DNA from: Parapristionchus giblindavisi
Taxonomy: Eukaryota > Nematoda > Chromadorea > Rhabditida > Diplogasteridae
DNA length: 64,000 bases
Reading direction: 5' to 3'
NCBI GenBank assembly: GCA_943737045.1
Contig: CALSFV010000008.1
Span: 620,001 to 684,000 of the forward strand
The notes below the pieces were generated by a model. That model saw nothing but the letters and a program-made list of their open reading frames with translations. It searched no databases and was not told where the DNA came from. Positions 23,083-34,482 of this stretch are shown piece after piece (the first letter of the stretch is position 1; each line of letters opens with the position of its first letter). The translations under genes and the position numbers were made by a program.

Positions 23083-23604
23083 TCAACAGCGATGAGACTC
23101 GACAAAGAAACATTTAAAACAATGGGAGCAATGGGGGCAGATAACACATCCGGTGGAACCACAATCACAATCTTTAGTGCAATCAGAACCAAACATGAAT
23201 TGTGGAGGAGATTCAAACTTGGGTGGATGAGTTGCAAGGAAGCCAGCGGCGTACCATGCATACCGTCTGAAGTCGTCGACTCTACTGGCACCGAAAGACC
23301 AGTAGACTTGTGAGACCAGACGGAGAAGGTTTTCCCTTCGGGCAACGGGAAAATCAATATCACTGACAAGTACCATGTCATGCACCCTCTTCATCATTGA
23401 CTTGAACTGAAGATTCCAGTACAAGTCTATAGGTTGGCAAAGACCGGTACCGCCAGCGGGGATATTGACTATCCATACCTTGCGACGTGCAGGTACTAAC
23501 CCCTGGATGGTTGCAATGTTTCTTTGTCGTCGCTTTTGATATGTATTAATGCTGTAATATTTCATTTGTTGAACATTTATGTTAATATTTTCCATTAATT
23601 CCAT
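23083..23604 (-). pseudogene. Tc4/Tc5 (pogo-like) transposase C-terminal fragment
   Basis: An uninterrupted 173-codon minus frame in the loop of the fold-back element. It carries IVNIPAGGTGLCQPIDLYWN, resembling the IPPGTTxxxQPLDV segment of pogo-like DDE transposases, then a long helical part and a C-terminal Cys/His cluster (CTKDCDCGSTGCVICPHCSHC) like the terminal zinc-knuckle of nematode Tc4/Tc5-type proteins. The N-terminal DNA-binding domain and the first catalytic Asp residues are absent, so the copy is truncated, though the frame is open, which suggests fairly recent loss. It begins in the palindromic arm; the first 20 or so codons are arm sequence. Confidence 0.6.
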
Positions 23605-23756
23605 GAAGTTGTTACTATTATTCGTTTTTTCTACAGATTCACAACAAGGAAGAGATAAAAAAGAAAGAAAAAAATTGCAAAAACAAAAATAATTTTGGAC
23701 TAGATTTCCATTGAAACATCAATGTTCATTGTTAAATTATTATGCTGACATAAAAT

Positions 23757-23826
23757 ATTCTCGGGGGAATCGAACTCGTGGGCAAAAAGTAAAGACCACG
23801 GGCACTTACCACTATACCACAACTCT
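23757..23826 (-). other. tRNA-like sequence in right arm of Tc4-like element
   Basis: Mirror image of 22789-22858 with the same A-box and B-box matches on the minus strand (aatcgaactcgtggg, ccactataccac). Confidence 0.45.
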
Positions 23827-24225
23827 GGTAATGGGAATGCACCCTTCCGCATATGAAAGTGATTCTTCACCCTTCCTCAATGGAAGGGTGAATGATCGTT
23901 GTTTGATCGTGCGGCGCACATGCGCTGGGATTTTTTTTCAAAATTCAAAATCGATCAATGGCAGTAGTGGAAAGTTGATTCTTACTAATTCGACCAAGCT
24001 TATTATCGCTATGCAGGTCTCTCCCCGTAATTTCAACCATCAAAGAAACCATTCCCTAGTGAGTTAAATTGACAAGATATTTTCCTTATCCCCACATACC
24101 CTTGCCAATTATTCAACATCCACGTTTGTTGTGTTGTTACGTGTTCATCAATCTTTTTAATTTACTATTATTTTACCGTGTTTTCTTGCAAAACACATAA
24201 ATTTATTTATTATAGATCCCGGAGT

Positions 24226-26555
24226 AGCTATTACACCTACATCAATAAAGTGACCCATTCAGCTGAAATACATGAACACAATACATGAATAACATCATTG
24301 AATAACATCAGGTCTTTCATGACAACGAAGGACAACACGATGGTGACGTAAACATGAAGGCATTGCTTAGTTCACGGAGAAAAAAATGTACTCCACAGTA
24401 CACAAAACCTGCGAACAGTTATATTTAACACTTTTTGGAACACTTACGAGTTCTTGCTCTCGTGCGTGACATTTTTTGTCAGAGTGTAACACGCACAAAT
24501 CTTCCTACAATTAGAGAAAACAAAATAAAACATCATTTTAACCAATATTTCTAACATTCTCTTATTTAACATTAACAATAACTGATGTTTAATAGAATTC
24601 AAGTAAATTGCATAAAGTCCGATCTCTCTTTTCTTTCATCATCCAAGCAGCATTATACAAGTTGGATTGATCCATGTCAGCTATAAACAGAATCATGAAA
24701 TTACCACAGATGAAAGTAAACGCGTGTATTTTTTGTTAAACTAATGCAAGCTTATGATAATGAATTGACTGAGAGCCTCAACACTGTATATTCAACTCAG
24801 TGGTAGCGATTAGCAATAAAGTAGTGATAAGACAAAAGGCAAGAAGCAAAACAACGATAATTGTGAAAACATAACTATAGACCAATTCCGAATTCCATAT
24901 GATCCCCCCCCCCAAAGTGGGATTCCGCGGATTAGTAGTACGTCGGAACGACTTATTTTTTAATTTAAATATAAATAATTTAGAACTCATTACTTCCTTT
25001 TTCATTTCGTTTAAGATTGGCTTTGAGTCAGTTTAAATCGAAAACAAAAAGAATAACAAAAGAAAAAAAACAGTAAAAATATTCTGTAGTTCATTTCTTA
25101 CTTCCTTTAAGGATTATAAATGGAGGTCCGCGAATGTCTCATTTCATAACGGTTATGCATGGGATAAGTGATATGTTAGAAATTAGCTTGGTACAGTGGT
25201 AAAGTGGTGGTAGTGGTGGTACAGTGGTGGTACAGTGGTAATATCGCGGGTTCAAAAATTATTGCAGAACTTTTCAATTTTCAAATATTCGCGAGTTTGG
25301 CTGCACGATCAAACATGATTCAGTTAGGAATTACGTCTTACGGTAAAGGTAAATGTACAACTCGTTATTCAAGGCACACGCACACAATATTTCTTTAGAA
25401 TTATTCGAAACTTGTTAGGGAATAATTTAGCTTGATAGGGAATAACTAACAATAAAGATACAATTGCGTAATTTTCAATTTTGGTGAACTTCTGCTAGTT
25501 TTCTTCCAAAGAGATTTTTTAAATTTCTAGTCAACAAATTAAAACACACAGTGTTTTTTGTTGCGATTTGAGAAAAAAAATCAGACGCGATGGAGTTCCA
25601 AACAATTTTGAATGGTCAATTAGTTTTTTTTAGTTCTCAAATGAGCGCTCACACTTGAAAAAAATTATGAAAACTAATGCAAGGCAATGAACTTTTGCTT
25701 GCAAATTTTCTGCTTTTAGACTTAATTCTGATAACGAACATCCGAAGTGAGACAAAAGTGTAGCAAAATATTAGAAAACGAGGACTAGTACTTGAAAAAA
25801 ACATATGAAATTGCTAGTTTAACAAATATTATCTGATATACCGTAATTCGGCGTAGCCGTACAAGAAAAAACACTGATATGGCAGTTAGATAGTCAATTT
25901 TTTGATTATAAAATATAATATAACAATGAGGTGACTGCCCAATACGGACGTCGACCGTAATCTGCGAACGGATATATCATATTATATAATTAAAATAATA
26001 ATATGTTCCAGAAACCTCAGCTTGGTGAAAACTATATAACGCTATAGTCTTTTCGTTCACTCTCCAACTTCACTTTTTTTACGTAGCGGTAACAAGGCGC
26101 AGAGGCTAGAGAAAATTATAGATGATACTGTGTAATTTTCACTCATCGCGTTCTATCTTTATGTTATTCAATTTATTATTCGCGCGGTCCACATTATACC
26201 GTCATTAGATCAAAAATTTTGTGAAATATATTGCGAAAAGAAAATAATCTAAAGTAGCTGTGGAGTTATGAATGACGACATTTTTTCATGCGAGTCGACA
26301 AGCGGTCCAGGTTTGCGAATATTGGTTGTTTCTGGTAGGTGTGGCCGAACGCTATTCAACATTTTTGAATTACGATCGATACCTACCATTAACTAGTATA
26401 CTCGGCTTATTGTTAGTGTACTTTACATGGAGCCAGGAAGGCACAATCTGGTATATCAAGTGATATTGTATATATAATCATAATAATACTGAGCACAATA
26501 ATCAGAACAAAAATCATAATAATATTATTGTCAATATTATTTATCCGCGTATGTA
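24226..26555. other. Intergenic, one short tandem repeat
   Basis: AT-rich spacer. A C10 tract lies at 24903-24912. 25187-25246 is a tandem of gtggta/gtacagtggt units followed by a ttcaaaa piece, perhaps an expanded tRNA-like A-box. Short ORFs at 24778-25005, 25204-25398 and 26272-26463 have no family features. Confidence 0.45.
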
Positions 26556-26559
26556 TTTT

Positions 26560-26760
26560 CTCTATTACACAGTCAATTGTAGTCTTCCTGTCACATTTTT
26601 TCTTGTACAGTCTAGCCCACTTCCTATATATTTCCGATAAGAATTTCTAACCTATCATACAGTGTTTACGCTGGTGTGGAATCAAATTAATATTTTTAAT
26701 GGACTGTCCTCGATTTCAATATTTTGCTTTACTTTTGCGGGCCAAAGATGTTCGTTAAAG
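26560..26760 (+). promoter_or_regulatory. Shared upstream module of chemoreceptor copy B
   Basis: Contains caattgtagtcttcctgtca, tacagtctagccc, ggactgtcctcgatttcaat and attttgc followed by gatgttcgttaaa. The same elements in the same order occur near 33290-34600 (copy C, split by a hAT-like insert) and 42640-42820 (copy D). It ends about 730 bases before the copy B start. Duplicated 5' flank; promoter role inferred. Confidence 0.45.
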
Positions 26761-26875
26761 GGACTGACACCTTTGTCAACGGTATCTTCAACGCCCTATG
26801 CTCTCTCGTTGTTAGCGAACAGAGAAACAGTGCGCGCAATGAAGATGCCATTGAGTGAGGTGACTCTCTCTTTAA
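26755..26875. mobile_element. ~120-bp TTAA-flanked palindromic MITE
   Basis: Bounded by TTAA at both ends (ttaaagggac ... ctctctttaa), with an inverted core around gcgcaatgaagatgccattg. Relatives: 43178-43298, 56619-56725, and halves at 57683 and 59596-59695. Confidence 0.65.
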
Positions 26876-27046
26876 CGGCATTCTGTCGTTACGCAGAAAA
26901 TGTGCACGCAAAACTTATTGCTTCACAACTTTTTATTGATTTTTCTAATAATACGAAATCGTGGTTGTACTGTTCTTCACTCCAATTATCTGGAACCCCA
27001 CCGCGTCTGTTTTTTTTCTTCAAAATACAACATGAAACTCTCATAC

Positions 27047-27385
27047 TTAAAGGTGGACTGCCGCGAATATTTTCGTGAACAAACTTTAAAGAGAAAGTTA
27101 GCAAAATTGATTGTTTTTACAATACACCTTTTATTTAACGCTAATTCAGCTTATTGATAAATGAATCATGCTTGCAATCGCAGGCAAAGGCGCGCTTTTC
27201 GAAAATAGGGAAGTAGTATCAGAAAAAAAAGCAATAGTATCAGAACCCACGTCCATGCGCTATCTAGTCAGAAGTGTTACCACAGCACCAAGGGATTGAT
27301 GAGCGGTCACTCACTCTTCTTGCATATATGCTATATCACTTTGCACAAGAGATTTGCATGAACATTCGCGGGTCTCCACCTTTAA
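27047..27385. mobile_element. TTAA-flanked MITE with degenerate tRNA-like core (copy B upstream)
   Basis: Starts ttaaaggtggactgccgcga and ends gcgggtctccacctttaa, near-perfect inverted ends within TTAA. The core contains a decayed minus-strand tRNA-like segment (27245-27310). It ends about 106 bases upstream of the copy B start. A closer-to-consensus relative is 52334-52661. Confidence 0.75.
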
Positions 27386-27491
27386 CATTTGTTGGTGGAC
27401 TGGAAATGAAACTCAAACACCGTTCATTGATCTAGCACTAGCTACGGCGTAGACAAAGATATACAAGAAATAAATACTTGCACAATCAGAT

Positions 27492-30400
27492 ATGAACTCC
27501 TTCTATATCTCACTCGAACTGCAATGGGCCTTAGTATGGTATGACCATGGCATATACATCATATCGACTATTCTGAACATCACATCATTCATTTGTCTGC
27601 TAAAAGAAACTCCACCAAATCAATCAAAATTTCGCAACTATCTTTTGTACATTCAGGTAAGTCAATGAATAAGCATAATCGTAACTGAATATTTTACACC
27701 AAGGTTCTCATGAGTTTGCAAGATTTCAACTTCGGTGTTTTATTGATCGCGTTCCCGATGTTCCCTGCAATTTGCATCTACTGCGTCGGTATTTTGTGTC
27801 AATACAAAGTACCCTATCACTACATGTTTGTACGTACCATTCTTCTCGATCGCCCTTCATAAATGAGTCATGCCACTTCTGACCCTTTCATTTTATGAAC
27901 TTAATAAGCAAATACAAATTATATTAATATTCACGACCGATGAATTATTCAATAACCTTGCGATCGCGGCAGAAATAATCTTAGTTCGCTCACTTTTGAT
28001 GAAAAATGTTCCATTCAAACCCTTGCGATTTTAAAATTAACCCACTCACCTTTTCAGGATCAGCGATTCTTGGAAATTAAATTTTTTTTTAAAGTAGGAC
28101 GGTTTTAGTTTCTGTGGCGATCATAAAGTCAATAATAACGATTATTAATATTTTAAAATTTGTTTTATTCTCAATTAGTTTAAAAAAACGAATCGCGACG
28201 TATTGTGTCAGTTCGCGTTTCCTTTAGGAAAGGCGCGACAATATATATGTTGTGATAAGTTTTGATGAATTTGTACCAAAGATATAACATAAACATTAGA
28301 ATCATTATTAGGGGAGTAATGACGAAAATTTGTAGTGCTAATGTATTGCAGGCATACTCACCGCGAAATAGCTCATTGTCTCATCTTTGCCAAATCAAGT
28401 TTAATATGAGACAATCACTCTCTAAATGACGGCTAAAATTGTTTTGAAGTTATGGTTAGCTAATAGCTATCATCGTGTTTCTCGTATGTGGTAGAGTGAT
28501 TGTCTCATCTTTGAGAAGCTTGATTTGGCAAAGTTGAGACAATTAGCTATTTCCGCTCCGTCCGTATTTATGTATTTTTTAAATTTTATTTTCTGTATTC
28601 TGTATTTTTATTGTATTAGTTACGCCAACAATAATATCCAGATTGTAGGCCTTTACATCGTCTCTGATTGGCGATATCGGATTCTGTATAACTATGATCT
28701 TGCTGTATCGCCATCAAAATATCATCTCGAAATCGAGCATCTTCATATTGAAAAAGGCAAAATATCGTATCATCGTAGTTCACAACATATCACTCTTAGT
28801 ATTTCATCCAGCCAATAGAATAATAATTGCACTTCTCTGCTTATACATTTTCTTTTTAATTTTTTTTAATTGTAGCGAACAATGTTTCTCATTCAAGTCG
28901 TTTTGTTCATATACTATAACATACCCCCTATGCTCATAGCAACTATGCACTACGATACCGCAGGCTCTGACCGAAGAATTGATGAGGTGAGTGCTGGACA
29001 TTTTTTTTCTCCATATTTATACAATTTATTTGCTTTTCAAAGTTGGAGATGTGTGTTAGCACTTTCAATATTTTCATTTTTAAAGTTTTCATTATTGTGC
29101 AAAGAGACAACCCTGTACGTTCATAGGTAAAATATAGAGCACTTCAAAATCATGACACAAAAAATTCAAGGACTTATGGTATTTTTGATATCTCACTAAC
29201 CAAAACTTCATATTAATTTGAGAGTATGTCCATGTTAGATGAGTTATTTTTGCAGTATCCATACAATCTCACTTGGATCAAAGAAAGAGGCCACTATGTA
29301 ATGTTTGATGTTGATGAAATGATTACTGTTTTCTTGGTAGAAATCTCAGTAAGCTATGATATTACACATTTATTTTAGCCGTAGAATAGCGATGGTGTGC
29401 TACTTGATAATCCTTTCTTCGGATATATTCTGTTTCAGGTTCTAACGTTCGTGTTCACATTTTTTACATCACTTGTATCGCATATCAGATATGAATTGAG
29501 CAAAGGAGTTACGCATTATTCTTTAAAAAAACATTATGCAATCATGAATAAATAGTTTCCGTACAATAGAAGTCATTAAGATTTCGCAATCAATTCGAAC
29601 CGTCAAAATGAAGACTCAGGCAGTAAATGTTCTTCTCATACAGGTTTTTGCTCAATAATTATTGATCGTATAAAATGCACTTGTTTATTTTGTAATAAAG
29701 TAGCCAGCCAGAGCCACAATCAATTTCTATGTTTGAGAGTTCAAGCCAGATAGTACGTAGATCAGAGAGAGCACGAGAAGGAAATGGAGGGGCAAAGGGA
29801 GAGTTGATTGATAGTTATTTCTTTGTTTATTGTTAGCATCCAGTAGCAAGGCAATTATTGAGCGTATAAAAACCACTTGTTTTATTTGTAGAATAGACTA
29901 TTTCTTGTTTTGCATGGTTCGGAAACTATGCCGATCTCTTTTATATATCAATTAGCGCGCGGCGAAGGTCAGCCGGGTTAGGTGAGAGGCAGCGGAGAGA
30001 CAATCGAAAGTTGGGCGAGATGTAGCCTTTGAGCGACTTTCGTTCTTTAGAGCCCGTTTGTCATTTTCTTATGCAAGTACAATTTATACGCACAATATAC
30101 AAGTACATTTCATACGGACAATATTATAATATATAAATGCATACATGCTTCTCGGCATTCAATTTTATAGTGTCATATTTCATATATTTTAGTTATTTAT
30201 TTATTTCTTTATTTGATTTTAGTTATTCCTACCCATGACATTCTTAATTATTCCAATGTGGACATTGGGCGTTGCTATGGCTACCAAAATCATACCTTTC
30301 GGTTCGTGAAAGTTACAATAAAAATATAATTAAAATTAGTCTCAATATTGTAGCACATTAATAATGAGACGGTAGTTCATTTCAAGGCTGTGATTTTTTT

Positions 30401-30689
30401 TGTTTCTCGGTTTTCGCTTTTTTTTCCGTAATTTTCGGGTTTTCTCGAAAAACTCTTTCGACGTAAAATTATTCGAAAAAAAATTCGAAAAAATAGAAAA
30501 AATATTTGATATTTAAACTAAATATTTTCCTTGTCAGAGATCTGCCTGGTAGCATACTATTGCCTACAATTACATTCTATTGCACATAATATTGTACTAC
30601 TGTCGATAACTCCGAACTATCGGAAGTTCATTCGTAGATTCTTCACGCGACTCCTCAGACTGAATAATTTCGAAGGTCCATTTTTTTAA
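27492..30689 (+). CDS. Chemoreceptor copy B, Srh/Sri-type seven-helix GPCR, intact
   Basis: Nine exons: 27492-27656, 27704-27829, 28649-28756, 28876-28986, 29256-29348, 29439-29507, 29581-29643, 30223-30301, 30538-30689; 321 aa without stop or frameshift. Features match the nematode Str-superfamily Srh/Sri families: a short N-terminus then helix 1, KETPPNQ-FRxYLLYIQ, PMFPAICIYCVGIL (helix 2), LLYRHQNIISKSS (end of helix 3), YPYNLTWIKERG in the extracellular loop before helix 5, IIPMWT (helix 6), and LHSIAHNIVLLSITPNYRKF (helix 7 end). These receptors sense external chemicals in ciliated neurons; the ligand is unknown. The ATG is two bases after an AATCAG acceptor, consistent with spliced-leader addition. 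Introns range from 47 to 819 nt; intron 3 starts with GC (gcaaaa). Intron 6 (gttacg) and 8 (gttcgt) donors are weak, but phases match copies D and E. The alternative exon 6 read-through stops after about 15 codons. Confidence 0.85.
28364..28554. mobile_element. ~190-bp palindromic MITE in intron 2 of copy B
   Basis: Arms cgcgaaatagctcattgtct and complement; inner arms contain tttgccaaatcaag and gagacaatcactct. No coding content. Confidence 0.7.
29655..30125. mobile_element. Composite MITE in intron 7 of copy B
   Basis: Ends tattgatcgtataaaatgca and catttcatacggacaatatt, with an internal end tattgagcgtataaaaacca at about 29852. Two elements of the GTCCGTATAAAATG family appear nested or tandem. 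They make intron 7 579 nt long, versus 49 nt in copy D. Confidence 0.55.
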
Positions 30690-30710
30690 CAAATTTTATT
30701 TAATGGCTCG

Positions 30711-31013
30711 TTAAAAATTAGTGGAAAACCGAAATCGGTAACTTTCCACCCGTTAAAACTATACACGGAAAGTCGAAAATGGAAATACGAAATTTGAATT
30801 TGCGCGCGCAAAGAGATGCGGGAATTCAAATTCCGATTTTCCGAGTTGAATTTCCATTTTAACTGCTAAAAATTGATGACGGAAACTCTTAATTTGAATT
30901 CCCGCACCTCTTTGCGCGCGCGAATTCAAAATTCGTGTTTCCATTTTCGACTTTCCGGGTAATTTTTTTAACGGGTGGAAAGTCGACGATTTCGGTTTTC
31001 CACTATTTTTTAA
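30711..31013. mobile_element. ~300-bp TTAA-ended palindrome just after copy B
   Basis: TTAA-bounded perfect-style palindrome (ttaaaaattagtggaaaacc and complement) with gcgcgcgcaaagag in each arm. It begins 22 bases after the receptor stop codon and may lie in the 3' UTR, where the transcript would form a hairpin. Confidence 0.8.
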
Positions 31014-31448
31014 CACACCATTAATTACGAAGAAGTTTTGTTTTCCAAAGCGAACCAGTGGTGTAAAGTCCTAGAATGCATCCTGCCATGTATATCACCG
31101 ACTTGCAGCTTTTTACATCAAAAGCGCTCCATCTGTCGTACAACAAGTGCCGAAACCCGACTCTTATTGATTGATTTCGTTTCTTTTCCTTACGTTAGTT
31201 CACGTTTTATGCATTGTGACTGATACAGAAATAAAAGTTCTCAATGTAAAGTGGAGAATATTTCCAGAATATTTTCTGGCAACAAACTATGAAGATAATA
31301 GACCTAGCGATACTGCACACTGTCTCTTCAGTGCTTGAAAATTGCAAGCAAATAGCCTCTGACAGTAAAATTTACCGAGCGGTCAATTTTACGATATCTC
31401 AACGGTATTTACTGAAATTTATACTTGCGATTCTGCGATTTTTCGAAA

Positions 31449-32017
31449 ATATTATATATATATATATATATACAGTACAGCCCGATCTCCTTTTGTACAC
31501 GAGTAACACTGCGGCGCGCAGAGGCGCTCATTTGCGCTCATCATTTATTTCTGCGGGTACTGAATACTTTTCGATTCTCAAAGTCTTAATCATGAGTTTC
31601 CGTTATGAAAAGTTATTTTAATGACTAAAGAAACTGAAACAAAATTTGTATTAATGAGAAAAAGTAATTAAAAGACCACACTGGTCCGAAAACGATGGGT
31701 AATTACTGTATTTACTGGAAAGGTATACTGTAATATCACGAATCGATCGCACGATCGCCGTAAGACATTTTTCGAAATTTACAGTACCCAACATTTTCGG
31801 ACTAGTGTGATTTGCCTTTTAATTGTTTTTTCTCATTAATAGAAATTTTGTTTCAGTTTTTTTAGTCATTAAAACAACTTTTCATAACGGAAACGCATGA
31901 TAAAGACTTTGAGAATCGAAAAGTATTCAGTACCCGCAGAAATAAATGATGAGCGCAAATGAGCGCCTCTGCGCGCCGCAGTGTTACTCGTGTACAAAAG
32001 GAGATCGGGCTGTACTG
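31449..32017. mobile_element. 545-bp Tc1-like palindrome next to a TA microsatellite
   Basis: (TA)n occupies 31449-31472. The palindrome 31473-32017 begins cagtacagcccgatctcctt, is flanked by TA, and has arms of about 200 bases with gcgcgcagaggcgctcattt. The ORF 31289-31621 runs from flank into an arm and is not a gene. Confidence 0.8.
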
Positions 32018-32409
32018 TATATTATAACTATGGTCAAATAAACAACAAATCAGCCAAAATCATTTACATAAATCATACATAGATAGTGTAAGTTTGACAA
32101 ACTTCGCGCAAATTTTTGCAAGGTTTTTAACGGTTTACCGATTTTTTTGACAGTAAAATTACCGTCACCGATTTTTTTGCTGGTCACACTTTTCCACCCA
32201 ATCTTGCAGTTGATGAGCTAATCCATGAAGTCGGTCGTTCAAGTCACATTCCAAGCGGGATCATGTACAGTCCGTTATATCTATCTATGTTATATATCTA
32301 TTTATATCTATGTATACAGCAATGTTCTGAAAATGGAAGTTTCTACAGTACATTACGCTTTTGTATGTGCGTTTTACCCTAAAACCTGCTGATAAATTAC
32401 AGAGCGATA

Positions 32410-33071
32410 ATGATTTAGAAAGTTATGCCGATGGAGCCGTTTTCATCGAAAATATACTCATGTCGTACATGCCTGTTCCGATCACTTCAGTAGGAAGTAC
32501 AGCAATGAGAAGATCTTTTCCTTTGAAGGCGAGCTGAATACCTTGAATGATAAAATCGCTGCCTGTGATTCTGAAGAAGTCTGTAAATGAGTAGTGGAGT
32601 CACGATTCGTACCAGCAAGTTCAAAATGAGCATTATATCAAGTATATGGAAAACGCACTCCGAGCCCATCCCCATTTCGGTCGTGACCACTACAACTTTC
32701 AGCAAGATTCTTTCTGCAACACTATGGCACAGTTGAGTCAGTCGTGGCTGAGCACACATAAAAACACATATAAATAGACCGAATGAATGGAACTCCCCCA
32801 TCTCAACCTGATTGAATGCAGTGTTTGGAGGTGTAGCATGATAAGATGTCCTATACGAAGCACCAGACTCCCTCAAGACTCCCCCTTCTCAAGACATCAG
32901 TCGAACTCGATGTCCGCGACTGTAGCATATGATGAGAGCTGTGAGAGCGAGAAGTGGTGACATCAAGATTAGCTAGTATGTTACTGCTCTCCATGTTGTT
33001 GATAAGCTTTGTTATGAAGAAGTCGATCGTTCAAGTCGCATTCAGAACGACCTTCGAGCACACCCTGTAGA
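32410..33071 (+). pseudogene. Degenerate maT-like transposon fragment
   Basis: Scattered matches to the element at 58035-59311: cccat-ccc-tttcggtc-tgacca, cagtcgtgg, gcaccagactccctcaagac, cttctcaag-cat-gtcgaactcgatg, and a terminal gcacaccctgta end near 33071. Too decayed for a continuous reading frame. Confidence 0.5.
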
Positions 33072-33219
33072 ATCGCGAATGAAAAATTCGCACTTTAAGA
33101 TTGAAAATTTCGACAATAGGTGTTCAGCACCACGTACCAATAGTTATCAATACTCGCTGCACTAAGGAGTCGGCAAAATACACGCAAATATACAAGCGCA
33201 ATTTTTGCATACATATTCG

Positions 33220-33353
33220 ACTACGGTAATGTCTGTAGTAAGGTAGACGTGGAATGTATTTGCCACATTGCCATGTTATATATTATTTCCCCATTCAATT
33301 GTAGTCATTCTATCATTTTTTATCGTTCAGCCGCACCAAGTAACGATGTATGT
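33220..33353 (+). promoter_or_regulatory. Shared upstream module of chemoreceptor copy C
   Basis: ctacggtaatgtctgtagta, ccattcaattgtagtcattc and gttcagccgcaccaagtaacg match the modules near 8755, 26560 and 42595. A hAT-like element inserted at its end (33354-34482); the module continues at 34483 with gataagatttacttaccaag and ggactgtccccgatttttaa. Confidence 0.45.
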
Positions 33354-34482
33354 CAGGGGTGTGCATTTCTCGATTCTCGATTTCTCGAATTTCTCGATTT
33401 CTCGACTTTTTTCGAGAAAATTTCTCGTCGAGAAATTTCCCGATTTTTATTCGAGAAATTCGAGAAAAACTTAAAATTTATACTTCTATCAACATTGAAA
33501 TATGTGCTCAATAAATTCCCTTTCAAATCAAATCAAATCAAATCATTTATTTTCCTGTATAAGAAAGAATGGGATGGTATTGGGTTCTTCTTATCACGTT
33601 AGACGGGGTCAGGAAAGCTAGTCTTCTTATGCCATAGTTGTCGGTCCAGCGTGTGTCGTTCTGTCAACTTGAGTTCCGTGAAGTCCTTTTTGATCGCATC
33701 CGTCCATCTCAGCTTCGGTCGTCCTCTTGGTCTCCTTCCTTGTGGTGAGTACTGAATCATCCTTCTGCATACGTGGTCTCTTTCTCTCCTCTTCACATGT
33801 CCGTACCATCTCAATCTTTTCTCTCGGATCTTTTCATTAATCGGTCTTACTTTCATCATTCCTCTAAGCACCTCATTTCTTATTCTATCAGACAAGGTAA
33901 CTCCACATGCCCATCTCATCATCCTCATCTCAGTGCACATCAACTTTGCTTCCTGTCTATCCGTCATCGGCCATGTCTCACTTCCATACATCAGAGCTGG
34001 TCTAATCACAGTCTTATACACTTTGCCCTTTATTCGAATCGCTACTCTCCTGTCTCTTAATACTCCACTGCACGCTTTCCACTTACTCCAAGCACACTTC
34101 ACTCTATTATCTCTATTATTCACTTTAAGAGTCAAATTTCTCTTACTACGACATGGCATTATCCTATTGATAGCAAATTGTCAAATAGAACTTTAATTCT
34201 CTTTTTTTTCCTAGTGTTAATATATCTCCTTGGTGGGTTGCCTCATCTAAAATATTCCGGTTTCATGTATTCACTGTTATTCTTTTTGTTGTGGCCAATG
34301 TTATCACCTATCAATGTTGTTATTGCTGGAAAAGATAGAAAAAGTTATTAAAACGCATTTTATTATATTTTTTAAAATATTTTTTTTCGATTTTTCTCGA
34401 ATTTCTCATATTTATCGAAAAAATAAATCGAGAAATCTTGTTCGAGAAATTTTACTCGAAAATTGTTTCTCGCACACCCCTG
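33354..34482. mobile_element. hAT-like MITE with 8-bp duplication, carrying a LINE insert
   Basis: Ends caggggtgtgc and gcacacccctg are inverted, flanked by ATGTATGT at 33346-33353 and 34483-34490. Arms are built of ctcgatttctcgaa-type runs. A LINE fragment lies between (33519-34195). It sits inside the upstream module of copy C. Confidence 0.85.
33519..34195 (-). pseudogene. Non-LTR retrotransposon 3' end (RT C-terminal domain)
   Basis: Minus frame 34159-33599 (186 codons, open) reads landmarks of LINE RT C-termini: KVYKTVIRPALMYGSETWPM, MRMMRWACGVTLSDRIRNE, RLRWYGHVKRRE, GRRPRGRPKLRW and DAIKKDF. The 3' end is followed by a short tandem tail (aatca units at 33521-33545, read as tgatt on the minus strand). 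It is 5'-truncated, lacking endonuclease and RT core. The frame is open, suggesting recent insertion. Confidence 0.8.

Larger units (their letters stand above)
22553..24059. mobile_element. Tc4-like fold-back transposon with TGA duplication
   Basis: Arms of about 530 bases (22553-23080 and 23540-24059) are inverted repeats starting ctagggaattgtttctttga. TGA is duplicated at 22550-22552 and 24060-24062, fitting the TNA target rule known for Tc4/Tc5 elements of Caenorhabditis, whose ends also begin CTAGGGA or similar. The loop holds a transposase-like fragment. Each arm contains a tRNA-like sequence. Confidence 0.85.
21790..24225 (+). pseudogene. CR1-like LINE reverse transcriptase fragment, split by a Tc4-like element
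   Basis: Broken frames from 21790 give RT landmarks: MYADDIKIYRSFEAVD (YADD catalytic box), then W-x(2)-EWKLPF with HKCNSLHLGR, ELGLLIQKTLTF, and YIRPILESASTIFNPYQK. The order matches the end of CR1-type reverse transcriptases. Stops and frame changes are frequent. The 3' end resembles the pieces at 38521-39119 and 42072-42505. At 22552 it is interrupted by a fold-back element; the LINE 3' end resumes at 24060 and runs to an AT-rich tail near 24220. Confidence 0.75.

Noticed and set aside
26272..26463. 63 aa ORF with two hydrophobic segments as a membrane gene
   Set aside because: No paralog, no splice partner, and stops at once on both sides; insufficient evidence.
29439..29560. Copy B ending at the TAG after exon 6 (truncated receptor)
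   Set aside because: A phase-0 donor at 29508 joins to exon 7 as in D and E, restoring helices 6 and 7; the read-through tail is not conserved.
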